Notes under the pieces: generated by a model
What the model saw: the letters and a program-made list of their open reading frames with translations, nothing else
Database searches by the model: none
Told to the model about the DNA's origin: nothing
Made by a program: the position numbers and the translations under genes
Shown: piece after piece, positions 29,601 to 41,698 of the stretch
Layout of the letters: each line of letters opens with the position of its first letter
How positions within the stretch are numbered: the stretch's first letter is position 1
Assembly (NCBI GenBank): GCA_029964075.1
Contig: CM057141.1
Coordinates: 13,330,001 to 13,394,000 of the forward strand
DNA length: 64,000 nt
Direction of reading: 5' to 3'
From: Patiria pectinifera
Taxonomy: Eukaryota > Echinodermata > Asteroidea > Valvatida > Asterinidae

Positions 29601-32600
29601 AAATGAAGTACCCATATTTTTAGTAAACTTGAAGAAGGCATTCTAATTACCATTTTAAATATGTCAACGTTACGGCAACGCCCAAGTTGACTGAAACACG
29701 GAGGACGGAATCTCAAAATGACTTGAATCAGTAACGCCTACTTTTATATTGACGATCGCAGCTATTATACCATGGAGCTACCGCTTCTTGCTATAATGCA
29801 TAACACTTTGTATCTCTTGACGCGTCGACGGGCAGAGCATACTGTCCGAAACGTTGAGTTTCCCCCCGGTTCTTTTCAGAACCTCACAAAAGAGATTTAT
29901 TTCATCATAAAGCAAGGAGTTTCTTGCTCTATGGTTACATGTTAAAACCGTACTAACATCTTTATCTTACTACTTTATCTATATTACTGGAATATTACCC
30001 AGGTACATTGTGGTACTGTGTAAAATGCCTGCGTTCGTGATGGCCGCTTCTGGTGGGAACACGTACCCTGCAAATATTTATCTTGCGATAAGGACGTTCT
30101 GTTGATTCAGTGGCTACTAAGCCGAGATTATCGAGATAAAGTTAGCCACCTGATAAGGAATCACACATCATGTATTAGCCTGTACCAATAGATAGCATAA
30201 CCCTCGAACTTCGTATTACCATGGAGCTATATGTACAAACATGGAGCTATACATGTATTTTTAATTGACTTTGGAATCAGAAACCTTGTTAGCACAACAT
30301 GGTTCATTTACAACTGATCATACTACAGATCATGCAACCGACAGGCATCTCAAACATTAAACGTCACCTTTTGCCCGTTGTTTTGCCCACGTTAAACAGT
30401 TTGTGCATGTGTCCGGAGATTTCAGGAGATACACATGCAGAGCAGAGGAGAACAGCTTGCTGGATGTTGGCACATGACCACAGCATGCAATTTGAAGAAA
30501 AAAAACATTGTAAAATGGCCTACAAGGGCTGCATTGCCTTGCCAAAGAACGAATAGTAGTGTGCTAACACATTGCTTTTCAGTGGCGTAACAAGAGGTCC
30601 GGGCCGCCGCCCTCGCCCCCCCCCCCCTCCTCAGAATTTGGAAGTCAACAGGGCGGCTTTTTATCCTTAAAAACCTTAGTACCCATCCAGAAAATGAAGC
30701 CCACCTATTAGTACAGTGCCCCTGCAAATAAACTTCGTTTATGATATTGGTATTACTGCGTTTGCTTCTGAGAAATGGTCCTTAGTGCGTCTTAAAGTTA
30801 TAAATTGGTTAACGTCATCAATAAATTATACATCCGCAATCTGCATCCAGAGAGTTCAATAAGGTTCGAAGGTTGGGAATTATGGTGCGACATACATGTA
30901 CATGATGTACATACAAGCTGGTATATGGACTAGCACAATTTAGGGGAATTCCCCCAGTGATCCCTCGTAGAGACATGGTTGGCTGCGCGTTGCCTGACAT
31001 TGTTGTGTGTTATATTCGTACCAGTCATTTTGTGGTGAAGAGAGTGCAAGAGGTGAGCACGAACTTTGCCAGAGACACTTTCGAATTCAGTATGGGCATA
31101 TATCACTGGTGTCTAGGGAAATTGTATACTGCGGTACACCCTGTAGACTTACAAATTGGCTGCCGCGCCACGCATGCGCTATATGCCGCGACAGTGGTTT
31201 TCAGTGGGCGGAACAAGGGGGAGGCAAAAGCATGTTCAAAGGGGTAACCAAGGGCAGATCTGCAACAAATACTCACAAATATCCAAAGGTCCGATAGGTC
31301 ATCGGCCGATTACAGCAATATATACGAGAACAAAAAGGTAGGGAGTGATTGGGGGTTGGGAGGAGCTGGAACTCAATTAACGCCATGGGGAATGCGCATT
31401 AAAGCTGCCAATGTTCGGGCCACTGAAAAACCACTGACGTTGAAAGACCACTGTCGCGGCATAAAGCATGCGTTGCGCGGCAGCCATTTTGTAAGTCTTC
31501 AGGGTGCACCCAGTATAAAATTGCCTATAGACACCAGTGATAAATGCTCATACTTCAAAATTCTTTTAAAATACTCAGAACTCTCACAGATGTTCAGATG
31601 GCACAGAAAAAGTTATGATCAACAATTACGATCATCATTCAATTTTTGGTGGGTTTTTGACTTTTTGGAGAAATTCTCACCCACACTGTAGAAAAAAGCT
31701 CAAATTTTGCCCAACTTTTTACCCAACCGTTTACCTAAAACTTGGGAAATATTACAGACGGAACAGTTAGGTACTTTTATAACCAGCCATTAGTTGCGTA
31801 AGGAACCATTATTGTTGGTAAGCCATTAACCGACAAATGGTCAACCATTTTTGACAAGGTGTTGAAATTTCAGAATAAAATATAACTCGAATCAAGATAA
31901 CATGCTCTGAAACATATGTTGATGACTTGGTTTTCATGCAATTACTACATAGGCCCTAATTAAATATAACTCAAATCAAGACAGCATGCTCTAAAATAAT
32001 ATATGTTGATGACTTGGTGTTCAATTATTTCAGAATTAAATATAACTCGAATCAAGATAACATGCTCTAAAACATATGTTGATGGCTTGGTTTTCAATTA
32101 CTACATAATTAAATATAACTCAAATCAAGCATGTTCAGAAAAGAATGTCAGCTGACGATGATTGCATTCTGTTACAATTCAAACTGTTCAAAATTATGTT
32201 TGATGTTGGAATTGGGTCCTTTATGTGCACAATGGTAGATGCTTCTCAGTGTAACATGGTTGTAAACACCCCCCCCCGTTAATTTTTGGCTTTGAGTCTA
32301 CATTTGTCTAATAAACTGATATCGAGCATGTCTTTCAATCATATAAGGCATTTAACCAATGTATCTGGCACTCTACATTTGTGAAGGATATATTCATTTG
32401 TGGGCTGATTTTTTTTAAATACGATTTTCAAAAGAGATGTTTAAAATTCAATCCGCAAAGTGCCCTTGATCAACTGACATTAATAAATATTGATGACTTG
32501 GTGTTTCAATTACTATAGAATTAAATATAATTTAAATCAAGACAGCATGTTCCAAAAAAAATTAAACAAAATTTAACTAACATGACTGCTTTTTGTTACA

Positions 32601-32750
32601 ATTTATAGGACATCGATGGCCTTCATCAGAGACTGCTGTGGTAAAGCCCGTTTCTCGATTATCACAAACACGTCTGTTGGTTCTAGTACAGATTTGCTGT
32701 GCACGACTAGCACGTATAGAGCTGGTTTTGTCTCATCAATGATGTCCACA

Positions 32751-32781
<31 letters not shown>

Positions 32782-35700
32782 AATCATTTCTGGTAATGAA
32801 ACCAAGGATTCCTCAACAGCGCCCTAGGCACTGTAGCTCGCAAGCCTGAAGAAACCTGTGGAGGGAAGACAATGAGAAGAAGTTACAGTTTTAGAGGTGG
32901 GAGGAAAAGCTCAGAAGAATATTCTGGGGAAAACCCATGGAATCAGGCAGGGGCTGAAAACCCAATCCACATATTGGCCCAGGCCGGATTCGAACCCGGG
33001 TCACAGTGGTGGAAGGGGAGGAAAGTACCGCTACGCCAACCTGACTCCCTTGGCATATGTATAATGTCCTTTATGAAAAGAAAAGTCACACAAAGACAAA
33101 ATATGAAAATTAAATAAATCACTTAATTGAATAACTTCAAGTAGCCCAATCGCAACCCCCACCACCAAAAAAAATCTAGCAAGTGGGAAAAATGCACTGA
33201 GAGTCCTAATTAAAATCTATGTAAAGTATGCATGGGACAAAGGCAAGGGAGTGCTCAAACGATGTGTTAATTTGCACATGTGAACGAGTGCACATATGGT
33301 CTCTGATTCACGTCCAGTAGAAGGTTATAAATATTCAACCATTTTCAGGCATTTATTTTGTCCATGTGTTGGGTAGGAAATTTTCTCACCTTTTTGAGAA
33401 ATTTTATTTTCTGAAAAAACGTTGGGCAGGAATTATTTCCAGTGTTTGTGGAAACCTTTGTTTGTAATGATCCGTCCACTTTATTTACAAACCTGCATTA
33501 GTTTTAAATCAAACTCAAATTTCTCATTGCACTGAGACTTATGTTCAATAGTGCAATAAAGGAGACATGAAATGGCAACACCGACGATATCTACATAACT
33601 GTTACCTATGCTTGTGACATTGTATCGTATGTAGGCTAGGTCTACCTCGTGTACATGTAAGCTACACGTACATAATTATGGGCCTGAAATGTGCTAGGCC
33701 TACCCCATTCATGCGACAATTAGCATTCTGAATAAACTCATACATAAAAGTTATCTCAGCTTCTTAATTATCTGGGAAACACGAAAACTGATTTCTTACC
33801 CAAATATGTACCACTCAGGTCCGACAGCCCCCATTCTCTCAACAAATCTTCCGCCACCGTGACTAATTTCGCGAGCCAAAAATGCTGATATATGCCCATA
33901 ACACTTCACTGTAAAGTTAGTAAAAAGTGCACTCTCTAGTGTAAAAAATTCCCTACATTGTGGGAAAAAATGTAATTTTGCTCAACATTTTAGTAAGTTT
34001 ATCAAACCATTAAAGGGAATGTACATCATTGGCTTTTGTTGCAATTTTCAAAAATGAACTATTTGAGGGGTTTGTATAATAGATCAAATATTGTTACACT
34101 GACATTTTTGAAGTTTTGTGTTCGAAAATGCTGGAAAAGCCAAGAAAAAAAAGTTGAAGTAGTCTGGTTCCCTGACTCCACTAAAGATGAAATGGATCAA
34201 TTTATAGATGCCGGAAAATTGTAAGGTAAGGGAACCAGTCTAGCTGGCTTTCACCCGTTCATGAACATGTAACCAATAGCAAACAAAATTTTGACTGAAA
34301 AAAATGGTAAATTTGGAGCAGTAGTTGAAAAATAGTTAGGTTTTCCCAACGGTGGTCGGCCGACCACCGTTGGAAATTTATACAAAAATACCATTTTCTT
34401 GAAAATGACTTCACACCAGGTGCCATAATTTTACAGGATGCTTTAGACTGTCATTAACCAACATCCTAGTAAGATATTTCGTAAAAAATTGGTAGTTTTA
34501 TTTGTTGATGTTTGCAAATGTTGTATATTCCCTTTAAATAGATAGGCCTACCCAATAAATGGACAACGTTTGCCCATGGCATAGAAACTATGATTTGACC
34601 AATGTTGGTCAACATGCTACTTTACCCTACTGAAAATTGTATCCATTTGTTGCGGTGAAATTGCCCAACAAATGCCGAAATGAAACTTAGTTGCCCAGCT
34701 TTCATTTACCCAACATTTTTTGCAGTGGCAAAGAAGACCACCCCTAGAACGAACGATGTTTCCAAAACTCGGCGGTATATTTCCACCAAAACGAACTTGC
34801 ATCCCTTAGACTGCTTTGTTAGTCTCCGGTTCGAGGAATATGGGTTCGGGAGAAATCCGCCACAGTATCGCATAGTTGTCACATGACGTTGAAAATGTGT
34901 GTTAAATTCGGAAAAGATTCAACTCGGCGATCTTTCAATTGGCCAACGTGACGTATTTTGTTTCCAAAAACATATATTGTTAAGGTGAGTTAGCACATGA
35001 GCGATTGAATCCTCGATTTGGCTTATTGCACATGATACGACCGAAGTTTGATACCGGGCCTTACTGTGCCTCGAAAAAGGGTCTTCTTGTGGTTTATAAA
35101 ACAGTTTTTTTACTTGATCGTCAGCGTGAATTAAATACCTTCTCGAGAACAGCTTTAATGAGTTTGAAACATTTCATTCGGCTTTTCATTTGTTAACATT
35201 TCAATTTTTCCCATTTTCCCCGTAGACATAATGACTTGCCATGGCAACTGAAGAGTCTATACAATAACAGTCTTGAGACAGTGGATTTGACTGCCGATCT
35301 CAGCCACACTACACTGCACACCGATATCCCACGTCTGCAAGCTGGTAAAGTGGGCGGTCAAGTAAGTTAGGCACCTCAAGTTAGCGTTTGCCACTACATT
35401 GCCCAATGTACGAAAGTCCGATCTGAATCAACTTTTTTTGCTAGATCATAAGTTCATTACATTTGTAAGTGCATGCATTGACATAAAACAAATGGTTGGA
35501 CACTTGGTGGGACACTTGCAAGGAGGTAAAAAGGCAGTTCTATATAATGTGCAATTTTCCCTTATCAAACTGTGACACCTCAAGCTTGGTTGATATGAAA
35601 TTAATAACTCTACCCATTGTAATAATATTAATTTGGGCGGCTGATCACCCTTACTCGCAGCTGAGAAGCTGAATTGCGAAGGATGCGGCTACAACGTGGT

Positions 35701-38700
35701 GGTCGAGCCGCAGGCATGTAAATTCCCATGTACAAGTAATGATTTGAATTCCATTTGGTTTCTAGACTTTCTTGAACATTTCAAGGGGCTTGATGATTTT
35801 CTGGGGGGAAAAATATAATTTTGATCCGTTTCTTTTTCTAGTTTTGGGCAGCCTACACGTCATGCGGTGCACAGTACAAGGACGCTGTCATGCACATCTT
35901 GGAACAGATTGACGTCATTAAGCGCATGTGCGCTAAACACAATAAATACCTCCAGTTTGTCACTACAGCCGACGGTAAGCAAAAAAAAAAAAACCCACGT
36001 GATTGACAATTAAGTTACTTCTTGGCTGTTGGTTGGTTTTTCTCCTAAATACTCCGCATGGGAGTTTTAACCGGAGGCCAGAACACCGGGGCAAACCCTT
36101 TCTCTTAGCAATAAGTGTCACTGGGTTCTTTAACGTGCATTGCATTACACAACACACGTGACCTTTACGTCCCATCTGAAGGACGATGCAATTAATGGTT
36201 ACAGGTTATAAGTGCAACAATGTAAGTCTACAGAGTTTTTAGAGGTTGTTTGTGGGCAGTTTATCAATCAAGAAACCGCCCCTAAATGCAAACATAACTC
36301 GTGATTCCTCAAACTTGGGGTAAAAAGTCTGAAATAAGACTATAAAGTGTGAGAAAGCTCACTTTATACAGGGTGGCCCCATTTTTTAAATTTTTTTTTA
36401 AAAACTTTTTTAGACGCAGATTTCTCGAAATCCGAGACAACTTTTTTTAACTAAAAGGTCTTGGTGGCATATGGTGAAAAACACATTAAAAATAAAGCCT
36501 AAATTAAGACATGGCGGCTATTTACAGAGAAACGGTCAAAAATCAGTTTGTCCACAAGCAAGTCTATAAAACTTGGTCAAAACGATAGCATTGCGTGCAC
36601 AAAGAATTGTCGTAACAGTCAGAATCACATGGTATGGTATACTAGGCATCGTAGTCGGCTGATAATGTGATACAAGTTTGTCACAAAGCCATTAAACTAC
36701 TACATGTATGCGGACATGGTTTAATTTATAGTTCAATCCTTCTATGTTGTTATTTGTAGATTTAAAAGCACGCCAAGAAATGTTCTTTGATGCTTTGTTT
36801 ATAAACTGAGTTTTAATACCATAACAAAATTAAGAAAACCAAACCCAACGTCATTGGGCCTGTAACCGTTGGCCGTACCTTCAAACTGTAATACAATCTG
36901 AAATTCGAAATGTGTGCTTAAAAGGCATACAGCCTTGCGTATAAGCACAGATGAACGATGCCCCAAAATATTCACCACAGTGTTTAACTCCCGCAGTTTG
37001 TGGAGAGTAGGGTTGCATCTAATTCCGAAAAAGAAAACTAATTCATTTCTCGTTTCAAAACATTGTTTTTATGGTAAATTGTTATAGGGATCGTGGAAGC
37101 CCATGGAAATGGTAAAGTTGCATCTCTCATTGGCGTAGAAGGAGGTCACAACATTGACAGCAATCTCGGCGTACTGCGCATGCTCTACGAACTCGGTACG
37201 CGGTACATGACAATTACGCATAGCTGCAATACACCATGGTAAGTCATGTGAACAATTTAACACTCACCAATGAGGCAGTCCAGGGTATTTTTGTCTATAA
37301 GAAGGGTTGTTTCGCATTCCGCCCGAATTAGACGCAGGCGAATTTAATGAACTAATTCTATTAATCACTTAATTATTCCTATAAGTGCATGACTTCCGTG
37401 CACGATTGTTGCCGAATATGTCGTTGGCCTTTACTCAAGAGAATTAGCTAAGCAAAGAGCCCACTGATTTGAAGTTCAAATCTCGTTGACTATTTCGCGT
37501 GACTAGAACGCACCCGGTCGATGCACTGATGATCGGTGAACCGCCCTGAACGTAGGAAATGTCACTTAAGTGTCCGTCAACATCAATACTGTTTTGCAAT
37601 TCGACCACTGAGGGCGCACTTCCCACAGAATCTAAGACGAGGATAACCCAGAAATATGAGGGTACTAATATTAAAGATTTTACCTTCTTGCTCAAATTGA
37701 ATACTCGAACTAAATTAAATTCGTACACATATTTTCCTTCCGTCTGTTTCCTTCTGCAAAGGGCCGACAACTGGAGGGAGGAATTTGAACCCACACCTGA
37801 ACAACTCGATGGACTATCGGCCTACGGAGAGGTAAGCCAGTGTGGCAATTTTACGTTGATAACACTGACTCCTGGACTCAGCAAAATCTGACATCCCCTT
37901 TATGCTCCAAACAAGCGAGGCAACACAAATTCCGATAATTTGCTTTTCGCTAGGAAAATTACAAAGAAATTGCCGAACGCTGTAATCCACACAATAAAAT
38001 AAAGACGTACTCCAACTGGTTCCAATTACGATACGGGACGACAATGTTACAACACAGTATGAAACGTTATGCCAACTACATTTAAACCCAAAGTAAACTG
38101 ATTAACGGTACCAGTCAACTACTACATGTACCTAGTTAGAACCTAATGCCTTCACAAGGACCTGCTAAAGTTTAAATTACAACAGCGATGTAAATAACCT
38201 TTGACCCCTAGAAAGTGATTAAGGAGATGAATCGTCTGGGGATGCTGATTGACCTGTCCCATGTCTCCGTAGCAACCATGAACGACGTCTTGGATATCTC
38301 GGCAGCTCCTGTCATATTCAGCCACTCCTCGGCTTTCTCCGTATGCGGATCGTACCGGAATGTGCCCGATGCCGTGCTTAGTAGAGTGGTAAGTATACAT
38401 CTCTTCAACCAGAGAGGGATGGGGTTTTGGCGCAGACCGTGCGTCCGTAAACGACAAGATTCAATACCCAGCACGATTATAGGTGAAGCATCCTTGGGTC
38501 AATTTTTAGGCCTCCAATATGGCATACCATTACCAAAATTCAACAAGATTTGAATCCTATAATTTGTAACCCCAAAAAATAATGTGCCATGAGGAGCTTC
38601 ATTCAGCCTACCATCTAATCAGAACATTGCAATCAATGGATTGAGCCAATAAGCTTCAGAACAGTACAAGAGATTTGGTCTGCGATCTTTGACGCACATC

Positions 38701-41698
38701 ATTGTTTTGCATTAGATTGCATGAATTCGACCAATTGTCTCAATGAATGCTAATCTGTTGATATTTTTCAAACTCTTTTCAGTAGACACGAAACAATTAG
38801 TATCAATAAATCGTTATGATCAACATACACTATTAAACCGTATTAATGCCTGCAGTTTTTATCAATGAAGGCTTACAAAATAAAAACCAACTTCGACAAA
38901 ACAGTATACATGTACTTTAGGTTTTTCTTTTTCTTAAGTCAACAATTTTCTCTTTAAATGTTGCAAAAATTTTCGAGGAAAAGCAAGATCTCCATGTCTG
39001 TTTCCCAATTGAAAGCACCTGTGGATAGATTGGAAATGCTGTATAGCTCTTCCAATATGAGCGTGTTGTCACCCATTCAGTTGAGGAAACGTTCACGCTT
39101 CCTCGAGACAGACTTGCTTATGTTTTACTATCAAGAGTCAAAAGTTTCTGTAGACCCAACTCAAGGCTTGGTTTGAACTGCCGACTATAGTGAAAACACC
39201 GAGTTGTTTTGGGAATTGCTATTCTAGGTGGAGAAGAAAGGTGTGGTAATGGTGAATTTCTACACTCAATACATCAATTGTCCTCCGCGTAATATCAGCG
39301 CTGACCCAAGGGAGGCCACAATGGCTCAAGTGATAGGTAAGAGTCTCCATATTTTTATTGAAAACTCAGCCTCTTTCGTTGGAATTCACTTTTTGTTGAA
39401 GATTGAAGGCAAACACGACGTTTGCGTATCAATAATTACGTCTCTGTCACAACTGTCACAAGCTGCATGCGCTGTAGCTTTAAGCAGTTACTCTATTCAG
39501 CTCAGCCGAGTCACCCCTAGTCTGAGCATCAGCCCGTAACCAACGTCTGATATAATGTGAGCAAATGAAAATTGTATGCGACTCCAAGCGCCACGCAGCC
39601 AATCGGAGTCGAAATCTGTGAGTCTTTTCGATCAGAAATGTGGACTAAGCTGTTGATTGGTCAATTCTGCTTCCATATTTTTATAATACAACAACGAGTT
39701 ACCAAACAAGACCCGATAGAAGGCGCCCACTGAAACAGAATGGTCAGAATTGATCTCGACGTCAAGACGCCGAATCTGCTCGCTTATCATAATCTGCTGT
39801 GCAAGGAGGTATTCCACACTGGCAAACCCTAGCTTTTCCACAATCGGTCTTTTTTTTTTTGGTGTATTTTTTGTGAACATTTCGTGAGGCTTACACAATG
39901 TCTTCCATTCATCTACATATTTTCATTCAGAACATATCGAACACATCCGGGACATTAACAACGGGGCAGGAATCGACATAGTTGGCCTTGGATCTGATTA
40001 TGATGGAGTGGGAACGTAAGTAGTTTGCTTACATCAATATCGATGCTTTGGGAAATCTACCCAAATCAAGGACAATGAATTTTATTTTTAGTTTTGTTGG
40101 GTTGGGTCAATTTGCATCCTTCCATTCTAAGTTCAAAGCTTGCAATTTTCATACTTCCTTCCCAAGATCCACTGGAGAGTTTGAAATGTGTCCCCTCTAT
40201 TAAACATGGTTTCTTTCACTGATGAGGCTGTCATTAATTTCTACTTGCCTTTTCACAAGAAAAAATAAAGTTATCACGGGATCAGAGTAGTACCACAACA
40301 TTTTGAAGGTAAATCAGATGTCATTTCATAAAAATGACGATCGTTTCGGATGTTGGATTTCAATATTAGTTGAAATTGACGCATATTTTGCTTGGAAAAC
40401 ACAGTAATTTGATATTGTCAAAATTGTTCTAAACGTGTGAATTGAATAAAGTTTAATACAACCATCCAGCATGATGTTTTAAAGGGTTACATTAATTAAA
40501 TTACATGTTAAAACTAGCACGCAGAGAGCACAAACCTCCGCCAAGGCTAAACAATTCCCCGCCATATTGTCAGTACACCCAAAAGAAATACTCGCATAAA
40601 TGGTGAACAATCCTTTAAAAAAGATCCTGGATCCAGACCCCAGATCCGGATCACTTCAAAAGTCTTGTAAGTTGTACTTGTACCAAGAACCACCCTTACA
40701 AAAATTTCATACAAATCCGTCCATTTACTTTTGAAGTTATCTTGTTAACAGATAATTTGAGACAAAACAACCAACCATCCAATGCACGCGGATGAAAACA
40801 TAACCTCCTTGGCCGGCGGAGGTAACAAGGCACAAGCCAACACTCTAGTCTGTCGATTCACAATGGATATTCGCTGGAAGTCTCAACAAGCATGCTCTAC
40901 ACAATGGATTCTGGATTTAGCCAATTGACGTTACAGTGTAATTATATATGATAGCACTGCCAGGCTCACTTCACCGTAAGCCTAAAACCAGTCTATTTCA
41001 CAAATATTTAATGACTGCTAGTTAGTCAGTCAGTCAGTCAGTAGGTAAAATGGAGGACGATGGCCTTCTGATCTGGCACAAGCAACAACAAAAGCAGCTC
41101 CTGCAATGAACTACTGAATTCCTTAGACGTTTTGGTACATCACTAGTTTTAATTTTGGAAGTATGATTGAACTCACCAGATTGCCGACTGGGCTGGAGGA
41201 TGTGTCCAAGTTCCCGGATCTGATTGCTGCCCTCATCGACCGGGGTTGGACAGAGGAGCATATCAAGAAGCTTCTCGGGGACAATCTACTCAGAGTCTTC
41301 AGAGACACTGAAAAAGTAAGGGGCAATCATAAGTGATTGTAGAGTCGAATGTGGGTTGCATAGGTTGGCCAGAAGAGTGTGCACATACAAACTTAAATTG
41401 ATTGAGAATGACTTTGAAGAGTTAACATTCATTTCCCTATCATGTGTTTCCTTTTCAAATTTGTGTCCTCAGATTTGGTTTGAAGTTAACTTTTTGCTTG
41501 TTACAGGTATGCTTCCTCGTATGAGAGAAAAAATGAACTGGCCATTGTTGTTACTTTGTAGTTCAGAAAAAGAAGTTCTTCTTTGTATTCTTATTACAGG
41601 TGAGGGATCAACAAAATGCAGTTTTACCCTTTGATGACGTCTTCCCCCGCGTTAATGTGTGGCAGGTCAATAACACTTGCCGAACCTATGTGGGTTGA
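26449..41698 (+). CDS. DPEP: membrane dipeptidase (peptidase M19), ten exons
   Basis: Exons: 26449-26618, 35226-35361, 35842-35974, 37088-37238, 37762-37831, 38212-38388, 39228-39336, 39931-40015, 41180-41315 and 41600-41698. All introns are GT-AG, phases agree, and the product is 421 residues. By family it is a binuclear zinc enzyme that cleaves dipeptides (cysteinyl-glycine, leukotriene D4 in vertebrates). Visible ligands and active-site motifs are H58-N-D60, E164 in VEGGH, H237 in DLSHVS, H258 in IFSHSS and D338 in [14 protein letters not shown] and CRTYVG are also family hallmarks. Residues 8-32 form a signal-anchor. Vertebrate DPEP1 has a cleaved signal and a hydrophobic C-terminal GPI tail; this protein ends at CRTYVG with no tail, so a type II membrane or secreted form is inferred. 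Intron 1 is 8.6 kb and full of transposons. Confidence 0.95.
27235..27737 (+). mobile_element. MITE family M1, copy 1
   Basis: The ends TTAAAGGGAATATACATCAT and TGTTGTATTTTCCCTTTAA are inverted repeats, with TTAA at both edges. An internal inverted repeat (GTCTGGTTCCCTGAC and GTCAGGGAACCAG) is conserved between copies. Two more copies lie at 34010-34537 and 42967-43423. There is no transposase ORF. Confidence 0.85.
27793..28203. mobile_element. almost fully palindromic MITE with mariner-like ends
   Basis: The ends TACAGAGTGAGTAAAAAAAA and TTTTTTTTACTCACCCTGTA carry TA at both edges, as in Tc1/mariner elements. The centre is a near-perfect palindrome: TGTTCTTTCAGCAAAACG near 27920 is inverted near 27978. 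The whole 411 bp could fold into one hairpin. Confidence 0.8.
28204..31683. other. dipeptidase intron 1, unassigned part
   Basis: No exon found. CAGTGGCGTAACAAG near 30581, followed by a C-run, resembles one end of a hAT-like MITE, but no partner end was found. Otherwise no recognisable element. Confidence 0.4.
31875..32130. repeat. tandem array of ~75-80-bp units
   Basis: AATTAAATATAACTCGAATC, then AAGATAACATGCTC, then ATATGTTGATGACTTGG recur three to four times with small changes. A further diverged unit lies at about 32490-32560. Confidence 0.8.
32751..33050 (-). mobile_element. tRNA-derived SINE with (TAA)n tail
   Basis: Read on the minus strand it starts GGGAGTCAGGTTGGCGTAGC. The A-box-like TGGCGTAGCGG is at 33038-33028 and a B box GGTTCGAATCC at 32996-32986, so RNA polymerase III promoter elements are present. 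A tRNA-unrelated body follows and the copy ends in TAA repeats (32778-32751). A truncated copy lies at 4113-4287. Confidence 0.85.
34010..34537 (+). mobile_element. MITE family M1, copy 2
   Basis: TTAAAGGGAATGTACATCAT to TGTTGTATATTCCCTTTAA, with the same internal GTCTGGTTCCCTGAC palindrome as copy 1. It carries a private insertion or palindrome, GGTGGTCGGCCGACCACC, near 34352. Confidence 0.85.
34780..34875 (+). repeat. dispersed repeat shared with the orphan P450 exon's upstream region
   Basis: ATTTCCACCAAAACGAACTT, GAGGAATATGG and CCGCCACAGTAT follow in the same order as at 17141-17238. No P450 exon follows here. Confidence 0.6.
35226..35361 (+). CDS. DPEP: dipeptidase exon 2 (HND zinc motif)
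   Basis: Acceptor CCCCGTAG, donor GTAAGT. It encodes HNDLPWQL and [14 protein letters not shown], the first metal-binding motif of M19 enzymes. Confidence 0.95.
35842..35974 (+). CDS. DPEP: dipeptidase exon 3
   Basis: Acceptor TTTTTCTAG, donor GTAAGC, phase 0 to 1. It encodes [16 protein letters not shown] and [11 protein letters not shown], the family segment following the VGGQ motif. Confidence 0.93.
36366..36420 (+). repeat. single mariner-like terminal repeat in dipeptidase intron 3
   Basis: TATACAGGGTGGCCCCAT resembles the ends at 3619 and 27793. No opposite end was found before exon 4, so this is a decayed remnant. Confidence 0.3.
37088..37238 (+). CDS. DPEP: dipeptidase exon 4 (EGGH zinc motif)
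   Basis: Acceptor GTTATAG, donor GTAAGT, phase 1 to 2. It encodes [20 protein letters not shown] with the bridging glutamate, then THSCNTPW. Confidence 0.95.
37762..37831 (+). CDS. DPEP: dipeptidase exon 5
   Basis: A 70-nt exon; acceptor CTGCAAAG, donor GTAAGC. It encodes ADNWREEF and GLSAYGE, which complete the NTPWADNW motif across the intron. Confidence 0.9.
38212..38388 (+). CDS. DPEP: dipeptidase exon 6 (two zinc histidines)
   Basis: Acceptor CCCCTAG, donor GTAAGT, 59 codons in phase 0. It encodes [20 protein letters not shown] and [13 protein letters not shown], carrying both histidine ligands. Confidence 0.95.
39228..39336 (+). CDS. DPEP: dipeptidase exon 7
   Basis: Acceptor ATTCTAG, donor GTAAGA, phase 0 to 1. 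It encodes [18 protein letters not shown], the family strand before the last active-site segment. Confidence 0.92.
39931..40015 (+). CDS. DPEP: dipeptidase exon 8 (GSDYDG active-site aspartate)
   Basis: Acceptor TTCATTCAG, donor GTAAGT, phase 1 to 2. It encodes [20 protein letters not shown] and then SDYDGVG, where the aspartate matches the catalytic Asp of M19 enzymes. Confidence 0.94.
40515..40835. repeat. retroelement tail or SINE-like repeat in dipeptidase intron 8
   Basis: GCACGCAGAGAGCACAAACC, CTCCGCCAAGG at one end and CCTTGGCCGGCGGAGGTAAC at the other, with AAATCCGTCCATTTAC and ATCTTGTTAACAGATAAT between. The GGCGGAGGTAA ending is a common dispersed repeat tail in invertebrate genomes. 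The family is not resolved. Confidence 0.5.
41020..41045. repeat. (TCAG)n microsatellite
   Basis: Five TCAG-type units, TTAGTCAGTCAGTCAGTCAG, in dipeptidase intron 8. Confidence 0.9.
41180..41315 (+). CDS. DPEP: dipeptidase exon 9
   Basis: Acceptor CTCACCAG, donor GTAAGG, phase 2 to 0. It encodes [18 protein letters not shown] and GDNLLRVF, both strongly conserved in DPEPs. Confidence 0.94.
41600..41698 (+). CDS. DPEP: dipeptidase exon 10, terminal
   Basis: Acceptor TTATTACAG; 32 codons and TGA. It ends NNTCRTYVG with no hydrophobic tail for GPI attachment. Confidence 0.88.
   Translation: MRDQQNAVLPFDDVFPRVNVWQVNNTCRTYVG

Larger units (their letters stand above)
31684..34727. mobile_element. 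large terminal-inverted-repeat element holding a SINE and a MITE
   Basis: CACTGTAGAAAAAAGCTC at 31684 pairs imperfectly with the right end CCCAACATTTTTTGCAGTG (34709-34727); CCCAAC-type motifs recur inside both ends. The interior contains an 80-bp tandem array, the SINE at 32751-33050 and MITE M1 copy 2. No transposase is seen and no target duplication is sure, so the extent is tentative. Confidence 0.45.
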
